Origin: JAGNNV01 sp031412915
Lineage (GTDB): Bacteria > Acidobacteriota > Vicinamibacteria > Fen-336 > JAGNNV01
Direction: 5' to 3'
Assembly (NCBI GenBank): GCA_031412915.1
Contig: JANODX010000016.1
Span: 1-11,041, forward strand
Length of the DNA: 11,041 nucleotides
The notes beneath the pieces are model-generated. The model ran no database searches, was not told the DNA's origin, and worked only from the letters and a program-made list of their open reading frames with translations. Positions 1 through 5,710 of the stretch are shown here, piece after piece; positions within the stretch are counted from its first letter, which is position 1; each line of letters starts with the position of its first letter. Position numbers and translations under genes: made by a program.

Positions 1-227
1 ACCGGATCGGAAAGCGCTCCCGAGGGTGCGATCCGCGCCACGGAGGCAGCCACGCGCTCCCGTGCCGCCTTGAGGTCCGGGTTCCGGGCGAGGGTCTCCT
101 CGAGGAGAGCTTTGACCGATGCGTCAGCCGCGAGTGGGAACACATCCTGACCGTGGGCCAAGGGCGCGGCCATGACGAAGACGAGGAAGGTGGAACGACG
201 AACGAAGAAAGAGACGTAAGAAAGCAC
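1..227 (-). CDS. TolC-family outer membrane efflux protein, N-terminal part (runs off left edge)
   Basis: Only the first 75 or so codons are inside the window. The chosen start is the GTG at 227-225, because GGAGG lies 5 nt upstream of it on the minus strand. Alternatives are a GTG four codons earlier and an ATG at 173, neither with a good ribosome binding site. The first 25 or so residues form a signal peptide: arginines (VRR), a hydrophobic stretch (STFLVFVMAAP) and a likely cut after PLA. The mature start resembles the first helix of TolC/CzcC/CusC proteins: LLEETLARNPDLKAARERV, then ARIAPSGALSDP, where such proteins usually show a Leu-Pro or Leu-Ser-Asp-Pro turn. It should form the outer-membrane channel of an RND or similar efflux system, probably encoded beyond the left edge. 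It is distinct from the TolC lipoprotein at 3860-5284, so the neighbourhood has two outer-membrane factors. Family assignment is good; the exported substrate (Cu/Ag versus Co/Zn/Cd) cannot be read from this fragment. Confidence 0.72.
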   Translation of the reverse strand, partial: MLSYVSFFVRRSTFLVFVMAAPLAHGQDVFPLAADASVKALLEETLARNPDLKAARERVAASVARIAPSGALSDP

Positions 228-309
228 TGGAACCTCCACGAAGGAAAAATGCCGGGAAACAACGTCCGGCCTTCTTGATTTCAGCGAAGCAGGAGCTTTG
301 CCGAAATGA

Positions 310-331
310 GCGCACCTCTCAGGAGGTGCGC
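310..331 (-). terminator. Perfect 9-bp hairpin after the CC-pair secreted protein gene
   Basis: The 9-nt arms at 310-318 and 323-331 (GCGCACCTC / GAGGTGCGC) are perfectly complementary around a 4-nt loop. The hairpin begins 14 nt past the stop codon of the upstream minus-strand gene and lies about 80 nt before the TolC-family start. No T-run follows it on the minus strand, so it is not a standard intrinsic terminator. It may be an mRNA-stabilising or attenuating stem between two genes of one operon. The structure is seen directly; the role is inferred. Confidence 0.4.
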
Positions 332-344
332 GTCTCGTGGAAGG

Positions 345-668
345 TCAGATCCTCAATACCGCGCGCGCGACGGTGGGGCGGGTCGGGACCTGGAGCACGC
401 GGACCGCCCCGGGCAGGGTCGCGTCGATCGCCACTGGATGCGCCGCCAGGGAGCCGGAGGCCACGATGAGAACCGTGGTGGACGGAGCCGCCGTCCTCGA
501 ACCACCGTCGCTCACGCAGCAGGCGCCGTTGATCGAGGGCCCGTCGGAGGCGCAACAGTCGTCCGCGGCCGTCTGGGCGCAGGTGAGGCAGGGGCATAGC
601 GCGAAGACGAGGCTCAACACCATCATGGCCAAAAGACCTCGACGGAGCCGACGCAGCGCGGAAGTCAC
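345..668 (-). CDS. Small secreted cysteine-pair protein of unknown function (metal cluster associated)
   Basis: A protein of about 107 residues that I cannot assign to a named family. With the GTG start at 668-666, preceded by AAAGG at a rather short spacing, it begins with a clear signal peptide: basic n-region RRLRRG, hydrophobic LLAMMVLSLVFALC and a probable cut after LTCA before Gln. A GTG at 683-681 and a much longer frame reaching 767 are alternative starts; the extra residues would precede the signal peptide and look non-coding. The mature part starts with acidic and cysteine pairs (ADDCCASDG, then NGACCVSDGG) and ends in a Ser/Thr/Val-rich stretch without obvious domains. CC pairs in an exported protein beside metal-resistance genes suggest metal binding or a disulfide-linked fold. 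It lies about 117 nt upstream of the TolC-family gene on the same strand, so it may open the efflux operon. Coding status is supported by the export signal and context, not by a recognised family. Confidence 0.55.
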   Translation of the reverse strand: MTSALRRLRRGLLAMMVLSLVFALCPCLTCAQTAADDCCASDGPSINGACCVSDGGSRTAAPSTTVLIVASGSLAAHPVAIDATLPGAVRVLQVPTRPTVARAVLRI

Positions 669-850
669 GGGCCTTTGTATCACTCCGGGGCCGGATGTCG
701 CAAGGATGCAATTGAACCACCCGACATGAACTGCGAGCCGAGAAGGCCCCTTGGGTCGACTCATCACGCGGTATAGGCACAGGAGCGAGGAAGCGTGACC
801 CGCTTTCTACAGAGTGCATGCAGCGAAGGCGTGCGAACGGCAGCAAACCA

Positions 851-880
851 CCGGGAAGCCCGAGACAATGGGCTCCCCGG
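851..880 (-). terminator. Candidate terminator hairpin after the metallothionein-like gene
   Basis: On the minus strand, CCGGGGAGCCC (880-870) pairs with GGGCTTCCCGG (861-851) over 11 positions. Ten are Watson-Crick and one is a G-U wobble, with an 8-nt loop. The stem starts 8 nt beyond the stop codon at 889-891 and is followed by TGGTTTGCTG, a weak T-rich tail. The wobble would weaken a DNA-level palindrome but is fine in RNA, so the stem looks as if it acts in the minus-strand transcript. It probably marks the 3' end of the copper operon. The short T-tract means termination may be partial. Confidence 0.55.
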
Positions 881-888
881 CTGTCCGT

Positions 889-996
889 CTACTTGGCCGC
901 CTGAGGCTTCTTCGCGCAGGCGCAGTCCTTCCCGCAATTGCACTTGCCGCCCTTGTCGCATCCGCAGGTTGTTTCGCCACACGCTTTGCATTTCAT
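889..996 (-). CDS. Metallothionein-like 35-residue cysteine-rich protein
   Basis: A 35-codon gene ending in TAG. The ATG at 996-994 has GGAGA about 7 nt upstream. The product has eight cysteines in 35 residues, at positions 3, 6, 11, 13, 19, 21, 25 and 27, which form one C-x2-C and three C-x-C motifs (TCGC, KCNC, DCAC). Five lysines are interleaved with them and aromatic residues are absent. The C-terminus is a Lys/Ala/Gln tail without cysteine. This composition is the signature of a metallothionein: thiolate clusters that hold Cu(I), Zn(II) or Cd(II). There is no signal peptide, so it should act in the cytoplasm, complementing the exported proteins upstream. It is the last gene before a terminator-like hairpin and sits 66 nt after the NTF2-like gene. 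It does not visibly match SmtA, which is longer and contains a histidine-bearing zinc-finger element, nor a mycobacterial MymT that I can recall precisely. Coding status is strong from the ribosome binding site and cysteine spacing; metal preference is unknown. Confidence 0.78.
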   Translation of the reverse strand: MKCKACGETTCGCDKGGKCNCGKDCACAKKPQAAK

Positions 997-1062
997 AGGT
1001 GTATCTCCACAGACCGGGTCATCCGGCGGGTTCACCTACTGCAAGGCGGGTGCCACACGACC

Positions 1063-1539
1063 TCAGGGCTTGGGCGTTGGGGCCGGTCGCCTTCGACTGG
1101 AGGTGTGCGAGTGACGGATGCGCCACGCCCCGTCATCTCCCTTCAACAGGACCAGAGTCTCGAGTCCTCCCGCATTCTCGTCGCGCTCCTTCATATGGAC
1201 TTTGAGGCTGTACTCCGAAGTCACGTACGCCGTTCGTTTGTCGGCCCCAAGAACGTGGACCACGACATTCGAGTGAGCAAACGTCACGGTCAGGAACTCG
1301 GCCATTTCTGGTCCCAGGTGGTGGTCCCGGTAGTCGGCCCAACCCTGGTTGACGCCGCCGCCTTCGAAGATGGTGACGTCGGGGTGGTAGAAGACGGCCA
1401 AGCGATCCAGGCTTTTGGCGTTGAACGCCACGTCGTACTCGACGATGAAGCGTTGAATATCAGCGGTTTCGTCAGCCGCGGGAACGCGCGCCGCGGAGCA
1501 AAGCGTCAACGCGAACAGCAGGGCAAGGTGTCTATTCAT
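1063..1539 (-). CDS. Exported NTF2/SnoaL-like (DUF4440-type) protein
   Basis: A protein of 158 residues starting at ATG 1539-1537. The first 21 residues are a signal peptide (NRHLALLFALTLCSAARVPA), so the product is periplasmic or secreted. The rest follows the NTF2-like alpha+beta cone pattern: a helix with FIVEYDVAFNAKSLDRLAVFY, then HPDVTIFEGGG, a WADYRDHH helix, alternating beta strands (NVVVHVLGADKRTAYVTSEYSL) and a terminal GAWRIRHSHTSSR strand typical of DUF4440/SnoaL_3 proteins. Such domains bind small ligands or serve as scaffolds; none of the catalytic residues of a defined enzyme can be assigned. The final strand has a HSH motif, and several more His and Met residues could bind metal. 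It lies 11 nt downstream of the His-rich DUF5666-like gene and is certainly co-transcribed with it. No strong ribosome binding site is visible, so translation may depend on coupling. The fold call is good; the role in metal resistance is contextual only. Confidence 0.8.
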   Translation of the reverse strand: MNRHLALLFALTLCSAARVPAADETADIQRFIVEYDVAFNAKSLDRLAVFYHPDVTIFEGGGVNQGWADYRDHHLGPEMAEFLTVTFAHSNVVVHVLGADKRTAYVTSEYSLKVHMKERDENAGGLETLVLLKGDDGAWRIRHSHTSSRRRPAPTPKP

Positions 1540-1550
1540 TGGGTTCGCGA

Positions 1551-1889
1551 TCAGTGCTTGGGGGGCGTGGCCGCCGGCATGGCCATGGCTCCGACCATCA
1601 CTTCGGTCACAGATTTCTTGCCTTGCTTCTCAACCACGGAAAGGACCACGCGCATCCCCACCATCACATCTTTGGCCGAGCCGGGGGCTTTCTCCTTCTT
1701 GAACACCGTCTCCTTGGTGAGGGCGATGGTCTCTTTCTTCCCGTCGGCGGTGCTGACGTCGATCTGCTCCGCGGTGATGGATACCACCGTGCCCATGACC
1801 TTGTGAGCATGGCCTTCGTGGGCGGTGGCGGTCACCGCGATGGCGGCCGAGGCGACTACGAACGAGGCGATGGTCAGGAACTTCTTCAT
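1551..1889 (-). CDS. Periplasmic His-rich DUF5666/OB-fold-like protein
   Basis: The product has 112 residues from ATG 1889-1887, which is preferred because GGAG lies 8 nt upstream. An ATG five codons earlier overlaps that site and is less likely. A classical signal peptide (MKKFLTIASFVVASAAIAVTATA) is cut just before HEGHAH, which leaves a His-rich mature N-terminus suited to binding copper or nickel. The body is a series of short beta strands (KVMGTVVSITAEQIDVSTAD, KKETIALTKETVF, MVGMRVVLSVV, VTEVMVGAMAMP) in the manner of DUF5666 proteins, whose small beta-barrel often occurs in metal-resistance loci. The tail has two methionines and ends in Lys-His. The gene lies 40 nt after the cytochrome c gene and 11 nt before the NTF2-like gene. 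Role inferred as periplasmic metal buffering or delivery to the oxidase; the sequence shows no catalytic motif. Confidence 0.75.
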   Translation of the reverse strand: MKKFLTIASFVVASAAIAVTATAHEGHAHKVMGTVVSITAEQIDVSTADGKKETIALTKETVFKKEKAPGSAKDVMVGMRVVLSVVEKQGKKSVTEVMVGAMAMPAATPPKH

Positions 1890-1929
1890 GGTGAAATTCT
1901 CCATAGTGATTGCCGGTAGCGGCGGTTGT

Positions 1930-2538
1930 CTAGTGGCTTACGTGGTGAGGCGGCTTGACATCTCCGCCCTTGAGAAAGGTGTCGATCGATTGTTCTTCTT
2001 CAAATTCGGCGCGGCTCATCGGGTTCAAGGACGCCATCTCCGCGATCTCTTCCGGGGTGATCTTCGGAAAGTGCCGAATGAGGTGGACGAGTTCCCAACT
2101 GGCCTTTTCCGACTCCGGCGTTCCGTCGCCCCACGCCGGCATGCCGGTCAGCCGAATCCCATTCTCGATGATGCCGAAAAGCTCGCCATCCACGAGATCC
2201 TGGGTGGCGGGCAGGGTCATGTCCGGCGCCCTCGGGTAGAGGCTTCGACCGATCGAGGTCTGTCCTCGCCCGTCGTTGCCGTGGCACGACGCGCAATGGT
2301 CGGCGAAGTGCGCTCTGGCGCTCTTCATGACTTCGGCGGTGAGGGCCACGGGGTTCCGGGCGGTGTGTAGATGGGACGGAGTGGCCAGCCTTCGCAGCCG
2401 GCGCGCCATGAACGCCTCGATCGCCGTCGGTTCATCCCGCGCGCTCACACCCCTGGAGATGATCGCGAGGGGAATGGCCAAGCCGGCCAATCCGGCCAGA
2501 GCGAGGCCGCCGGCCACCAGCTTCTTCAGCCTGGTCAA
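1930..2538 (-). CDS. Membrane-anchored monohaem c-type cytochrome, TTG start
   Basis: A protein of 202 residues. The N-terminus is positively charged (TRLKK) followed by a hydrophobic segment at about residues 7-27, without a clear cleavage site, so it is probably an inner-membrane anchor with the haem domain in the periplasm. The haem-binding CASCH motif is at residues 82-86, with His86 as the proximal ligand and Met133 in GIRLTGMPAWGD as the likely sixth ligand. The fold is that of cytochrome class I (cytochrome_CBB3/CccA type). After the haem domain comes an acidic, Met/Glu-rich helix and a His-containing tail (PPHHVSH). The start is a TTG that overlaps the oxidase stop codon as TTGA, so translation should be coupled to the multicopper oxidase. 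That places an electron carrier next to a copper oxidase, consistent with a redox pair. The physiological partner is inferred, not shown. Confidence 0.9.
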   Translation of the reverse strand: MTRLKKLVAGGLALAGLAGLAIPLAIISRGVSARDEPTAIEAFMARRLRRLATPSHLHTARNPVALTAEVMKSARAHFADHCASCHGNDGRGQTSIGRSLYPRAPDMTLPATQDLVDGELFGIIENGIRLTGMPAWGDGTPESEKASWELVHLIRHFPKITPEEIAEMASLNPMSRAEFEEEQSIDTFLKGGDVKPPHHVSH

Positions 2539-3863
2539 GACCGAGACGCCCCCGATTTGAAAGCGACCGTGCCCTTTGGGTATTCGTACCAGCCCGGGTC
2601 TTCGTCGTAGCTCGTGAGGTTCTCCCGAACCTTGACCACCGTGAACATGCCGCCCATCTCAATGGGCCCGAACGGACCCGTGCCGGTCATCATGGGAAGA
2701 GTGTTGGGCAGGCCCTTCATGTGTTCCGAGTGCTGGGCGTGCTCGGCCATTCCGTCCTTGCCCATCGCTATGTATCCGGGCGCGAGCGCGCGGATCTTTT
2801 CCTCAACTCCGGATTGATCGACCCCGATGACGTTCGGGATGTCGTGGCCCATGGCATTCATCGTGTGATGGGGCTTGTGACAGTGGAGGGCCCAGTCTCC
2901 CGGGGCATCGGCGACGAACTCGAAGGCCCGGGTCGTGCCGGGGATGACATTCACCGTCGTTTCCGGCCACCATGCGGTCTGGGGAATCTGTCCGCCATCC
3001 GTCTCCACCACCCACACGCGGACCCCGTGGACGTGGATGGGGTGGCTGGTCATGTTCAGGTTAGCGAGCCGAACCCGCACCCGATCCCCGAGCCTGCAGA
3101 TCAGCGGAGCGGTGCCGGGATAGCTCCGGCTGTTGAAGGTGAAGAGATTGAAGTCGAGCATCACGTTTGGATTCGGGGTCATGGTGCCCGGGTCGATGAA
3201 CCACATGTGGGGGAGGATGCAGAAGTCGCGTTGAATCGTGCGCTCGGGCACGCGGGGGTGGATGATGAAGAAGCCCATCATGCCCATGGCGAGCTGCACC
3301 ACTTCGTCGGCGTGCGGGTGATACATGTGAGTTCCGTGCTGACGCAGCGTGAACTCGTAAGTGAAGGTCTCGCCGGGCTTGATGTGCGGCTGATTGAGGC
3401 CGCCCACGCCGTCCATTCCATTCGGCAGAAAGATGCCATGCCAGTGGACGCTGGTGTGCTCGGGCAGTTTGTTGGTGACCAGGATCCTGACCCGGTCGCC
3501 CTCGACCGCTTCGATGGTCGGCCCCGGGGTTGAACCGTTGTAACCCCAGCAGTTGACGGTCATCCCATCGGCGAATTCGCGCTTCAGCGGCTCGGCGATC
3601 AGATGGAATTCCTTGACGCCGTCCTTCATGACAAAGGGCAGGGTCGAACCGTCAGGAGTCACCACCTTCGTGTAGGGGAGCGCCTTGCCTGATGCGGACG
3701 CCCTCGCGGCTGGTTTGACCCTGGCTGGCGTGGGTGTGGCCATGGCATGGCCTTCGTGCTGTTCCGGGCCCTCGACCCCGGCGAGCCCTTTCGTGCTTCC
3801 GGCGAGCGCGCTCCCGCCCGCGAGCAGCGCGGCCTGCGAAAGGTACTTCCGACGAGTCATCAT
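2535..3863 (-). CDS. Two-domain multicopper oxidase, Tat-exported, copper-resistance type
   Basis: A 442-residue protein with a Tat signal (TRRKYLSQAALLAGG, Arg4-Arg5), exported folded to the periplasm. It oxidises Cu(I), and possibly phenols or other metals, with reduction of oxygen to water. Copper ligands are visible: HWHG at 140-143 and HMYHPH at 179-184 in the first cupredoxin domain, HPIHVHG at 274-280 and HCHKPHH at 327-333 in the second. Cys328 with His274, His333 and Met338 fits the type 1 site, and the remaining His residues fit the type 2/3 cluster. Only about 90 residues separate the HMYHPH and HPIHVHG motifs, against about 300 in three-domain CueO or CopA, so this is a two-domain enzyme with the type 1 site in domain 2, and presumably a trimer. 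A His/Met-rich tail (about 365-410: HAQHSEHMKG, PMMTG, EMGGM) follows, as in the copper-oxidase family that sits beside TolC genes. A second ATG at 3860 is possible. It overlaps its neighbours on both sides. Confidence 0.93.
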   Translation of the reverse strand: MMTRRKYLSQAALLAGGSALAGSTKGLAGVEGPEQHEGHAMATPTPARVKPAARASASGKALPYTKVVTPDGSTLPFVMKDGVKEFHLIAEPLKREFADGMTVNCWGYNGSTPGPTIEAVEGDRVRILVTNKLPEHTSVHWHGIFLPNGMDGVGGLNQPHIKPGETFTYEFTLRQHGTHMYHPHADEVVQLAMGMMGFFIIHPRVPERTIQRDFCILPHMWFIDPGTMTPNPNVMLDFNLFTFNSRSYPGTAPLICRLGDRVRVRLANLNMTSHPIHVHGVRVWVVETDGGQIPQTAWWPETTVNVIPGTTRAFEFVADAPGDWALHCHKPHHTMNAMGHDIPNVIGVDQSGVEEKIRALAPGYIAMGKDGMAEHAQHSEHMKGLPNTLPMMTGTGPFGPIEMGGMFTVVKVRENLTSYDEDPGWYEYPKGTVAFKSGASRS

Positions 3864-5284
3864 CGAACCGTTTCTCCATTGGGCCGTTTCGCATCCGCGT
3901 CAGGGTTTCCGGGTTTTTCCGTCGATGCGGGCAGCCGACCGCCCGCGGCCCGCTCCAGTTCGGTCCGGGCGATCCAGTAGTCACGCCAGGCGTCTATGTA
4001 GCCCCGCTCGGCCGTGACCTCGGCCTGCTTGGCCAGGAGCAGGTCGTAGGCACCCTTCAGCATCATGTTGTAGTGAAGAGTTGTCTCTTCGAGGATCCGC
4101 ACGCGCTGGGGCAGCAGTTCGGTCTCGTAACGCTCCTTCACCTCCCGCGCCGCCAGCATGGCGTCCCGGGCTTCGCGCACCTCCGAGCGGGTGTTGATGG
4201 CGAGGCCTTCCAGCTGTCTCTGGGCGCGTTCGTACTCGGCCTTCAGCCGGGCGATCGAAGCCTTCCCGGTGTCGAAGATGGGGAGCTGAAGGCCGAGAGA
4301 CGGACCGGTCACGCTCTGTCCATCCGTGTCCTTCTCGTGCTGGACTCCCACCTCGATGCCCACCGGAAAGTAGCGGGTCTTCTGTTTGAGAGCGAGCGCC
4401 CGGCCCACCGTCTCCACTCCCCAGCGCGCCGCCTCGAGGTCAAGGCGGTTGGCGATGGCGAAGGATTCGAGCCGCTCTGTGCCGACCTCCTGCTCCGGCA
4501 AGGGCGGCAGTCCCTGAGGCATCTTCCAGTCGATGTCCGGCCCCCACAGACCCATCAGTCGGTTGAGCCGCTCACGGTCCCGACGAACGTCGATTCGAGT
4601 CAGGGCCAGCGCCATCGCGGCCTCGCTGGCCGCGGCCTGGTGGTTGAGAAGTTGCAGGTTGTTGATGTTGCCCGCCGCGCTCTGCCTCTGCGCAAACGCG
4701 ACCGCGGTCTGTTCGATATCGAGAATCAGGGCGAGACGAGTCGCAAGTTGCTCGCGCCCCGCCAGGGTAAAGAAGGCGACCTTCGTATCCGACATGGTGC
4801 GGATCAACTCATGGCCCACGCGGAGTTTGGTCGCCTCGAGTTGAGCGGTCGCGAACTTCTGTCGAAGGGGGCGGATGAGGATGTCCAGAAAATCCTGGAC
4901 CAGCGAGATCTCGTAGTTCGTGCCCGTGGCTCCCTGATTCGGGAATCGCACGAATCCTTCCAGGCTGGGGTTCGAGATGCGGCCGGCCTGGGCGAGATCG
5001 GCCTGGGCGATGCCGAGGTCTTGAAGGGTCGCCTGCAGCTCGCGATTGTTGACCAGGGCCACCCGCGCGGCGGCCTCCGCGGTCAGTTCGTCCTTGAGGA
5101 TGTCCCGAACGATGCTCTTGATCTCCTGAGCGTCGGCGGGGGATCTCAGGAATCGGGCGTCGTGTCCGGATCTCTCGCGAACCTTGCCCGAGATGTCCAC
5201 GAACGCCGGCCCGGGATCGACGCTGGCACAGCCCACAGCCCCGACCGCGGCCGCGAGCGCCGCCAGCGTGAGGACGCGCTTCAC
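3860..5284 (-). CDS. TolC-family outer membrane efflux lipoprotein
   Basis: A 474-residue protein. The GTG start at 5284-5282 overlaps the preceding stop as GTGA and has AAGGAG 6 nt upstream; longer frames reaching 5374 run through the upstream gene and are rejected. A lipoprotein signal ends in AVGC with Cys19 as the lipidated residue (VGAVGCASVDPG). The rest is mostly long helices with the two-fold repeat of outer-membrane efflux proteins: EAAARVALVNNRELQATLQ with the DLGIAQADLAQAG turn and ISNPSLEG near residues 75-115, and an equivalent second half (LDLEAARWGVETVGRALALK, then PVGIEVGVQHE, GPSLGLQLPIFD) near 265-330. It should form a trimeric channel across the outer membrane. No RND pump or adaptor lies in this operon; the partner may be encoded elsewhere. 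The oxidase follows immediately (ATGA overlap). TolC plus multicopper oxidase is a recurrent copper-resistance pairing, perhaps exporting Cu(II) or handling periplasmic copper. Confidence 0.92.
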   Translation of the reverse strand: MKRVLTLAALAAAVGAVGCASVDPGPAFVDISGKVRERSGHDARFLRSPADAQEIKSIVRDILKDELTAEAAARVALVNNRELQATLQDLGIAQADLAQAGRISNPSLEGFVRFPNQGATGTNYEISLVQDFLDILIRPLRQKFATAQLEATKLRVGHELIRTMSDTKVAFFTLAGREQLATRLALILDIEQTAVAFAQRQSAAGNINNLQLLNHQAAASEAAMALALTRIDVRRDRERLNRLMGLWGPDIDWKMPQGLPPLPEQEVGTERLESFAIANRLDLEAARWGVETVGRALALKQKTRYFPVGIEVGVQHEKDTDGQSVTGPSLGLQLPIFDTGKASIARLKAEYERAQRQLEGLAINTRSEVREARDAMLAAREVKERYETELLPQRVRILEETTLHYNMMLKGAYDLLLAKQAEVTAERGYIDAWRDYWIARTELERAAGGRLPASTEKPGNPDADAKRPNGETVR

Positions 5285-5637
5285 TTCTTCTCCTTCACCT
5301 TCTTGACCAGCGGCATTCCGCAGATCGGGCACGTGCCGGGTCTGGATTCCGCGATTTGCGGATGCATGACGCACGTGTAGGTCTCGACGGGGGCCGCCGA
5401 ATGGTCCATAGGCGAGTGGTCCATGTCAGGCATGGCCGGGGATGGAGGCGCGGCGGGCGGTGGAGCGTTCGGGACCGCAGTTGCAGGGAAGAGATCCAGC
5501 GGCTGAAGCCGTCCCTCCGGAGCGTCAGGACTGGCGGGGCTCGTCGCTCCTTTTGTCGCCGGGACGGGCACGCTGGCGCAACCCGCGGCGGCCATCTGGG
5601 CCAGGGCGAACACGACCATGCAGGGAATGAATCTCAT
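5281..5637 (-). CDS. Lipoprotein with heavy-metal-binding domain (HMBD, PF19335-like)
   Basis: A 118-residue protein starting at ATG 5637-5635, with TAAGG 9 nt upstream. The signal peptide ends in the lipobox AAAGC with Cys20 as the lipid anchor. A Pro/Ala-rich flexible linker follows (about 22-70), then a Met/His patch at 71-80 (DMDHSPMDHS) of the sort that binds copper, and a heavy-metal-binding domain at about 87-110: YTCVMHPQIAESRPGTCPIC then GMPL. In that domain Cys89, Met91, His92, Cys103, Cys106 and Met108 are the conserved metal ligands of the family found at the N-terminus of CopA ATPases and CusB adaptors. Here it is a stand-alone lipoprotein, likely in the outer or inner leaflet facing the periplasm, serving as a copper buffer or chaperone. 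It is the first gene of the operon and overlaps the TolC lipoprotein gene by 4 nt. Confidence 0.9.
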   Translation of the reverse strand: MRFIPCMVVFALAQMAAAGCASVPVPATKGATSPASPDAPEGRLQPLDLFPATAVPNAPPPAAPPSPAMPDMDHSPMDHSAAPVETYTCVMHPQIAESRPGTCPICGMPLVKKVKEKK

Positions 5638-5645
5638 CCTTCTTA

Positions 5646-5677
5646 ACCTTAGGGATCCAACATTAGCCCGACCTTAG
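5646..5677 (-). promoter_or_regulatory. Three near-identical heptads upstream of the copper operon
   Basis: The 73-nt gap between the ABC permease and the HMBD lipoprotein carries ACCTTAG (5646-5652), ACATTAG (5660-5666) and ACCTTAG (5671-5677); on the transcribed strand these read CTAAGGT, CTAATGT and CTAAGGT. The outer copies are 25 nt apart. They sit just ahead of the first gene of the operon and may be binding sites for a regulator or part of the leader. No convincing -35/-10 pair is visible, so transcription could also come from the ABC-transporter genes upstream. A 6-bp stem (AGAGAG / CTCTCT, 5676-5694) overlaps the last copy. Confidence 0.3.
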
Positions 5678-5710
5678 AGAGCCGCACACTCTCTCGCACG
5701 CCCCGCGGGG

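Noticed and set aside
1..239. ATG at 173 or GTG at 239 as start of the left-edge TolC gene
   Set aside because: The ATG would remove most of the signal peptide and neither has a ribosome binding site; the GTG at 227 has GGAGG at 5 nt.
814..1806. 330-codon plus-strand open frame over the small metal-binding genes
   Set aside because: It crosses three minus-strand genes with signal peptides and ribosome binding sites; its sequence has no domain.
3734..5380. Long plus-strand open frame opposite the TolC lipoprotein
   Set aside because: It mirrors the minus-strand gene in GC-rich DNA; its translation is rich in Arg, Gly and His with no domain, whereas the minus strand shows a lipobox and efflux-protein repeats.
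5701..5710. CCCCGCGGGG palindrome just after the permease stop as a terminator
   Set aside because: It has no loop long enough for a stable hairpin without losing most of the stem and no T-run follows.
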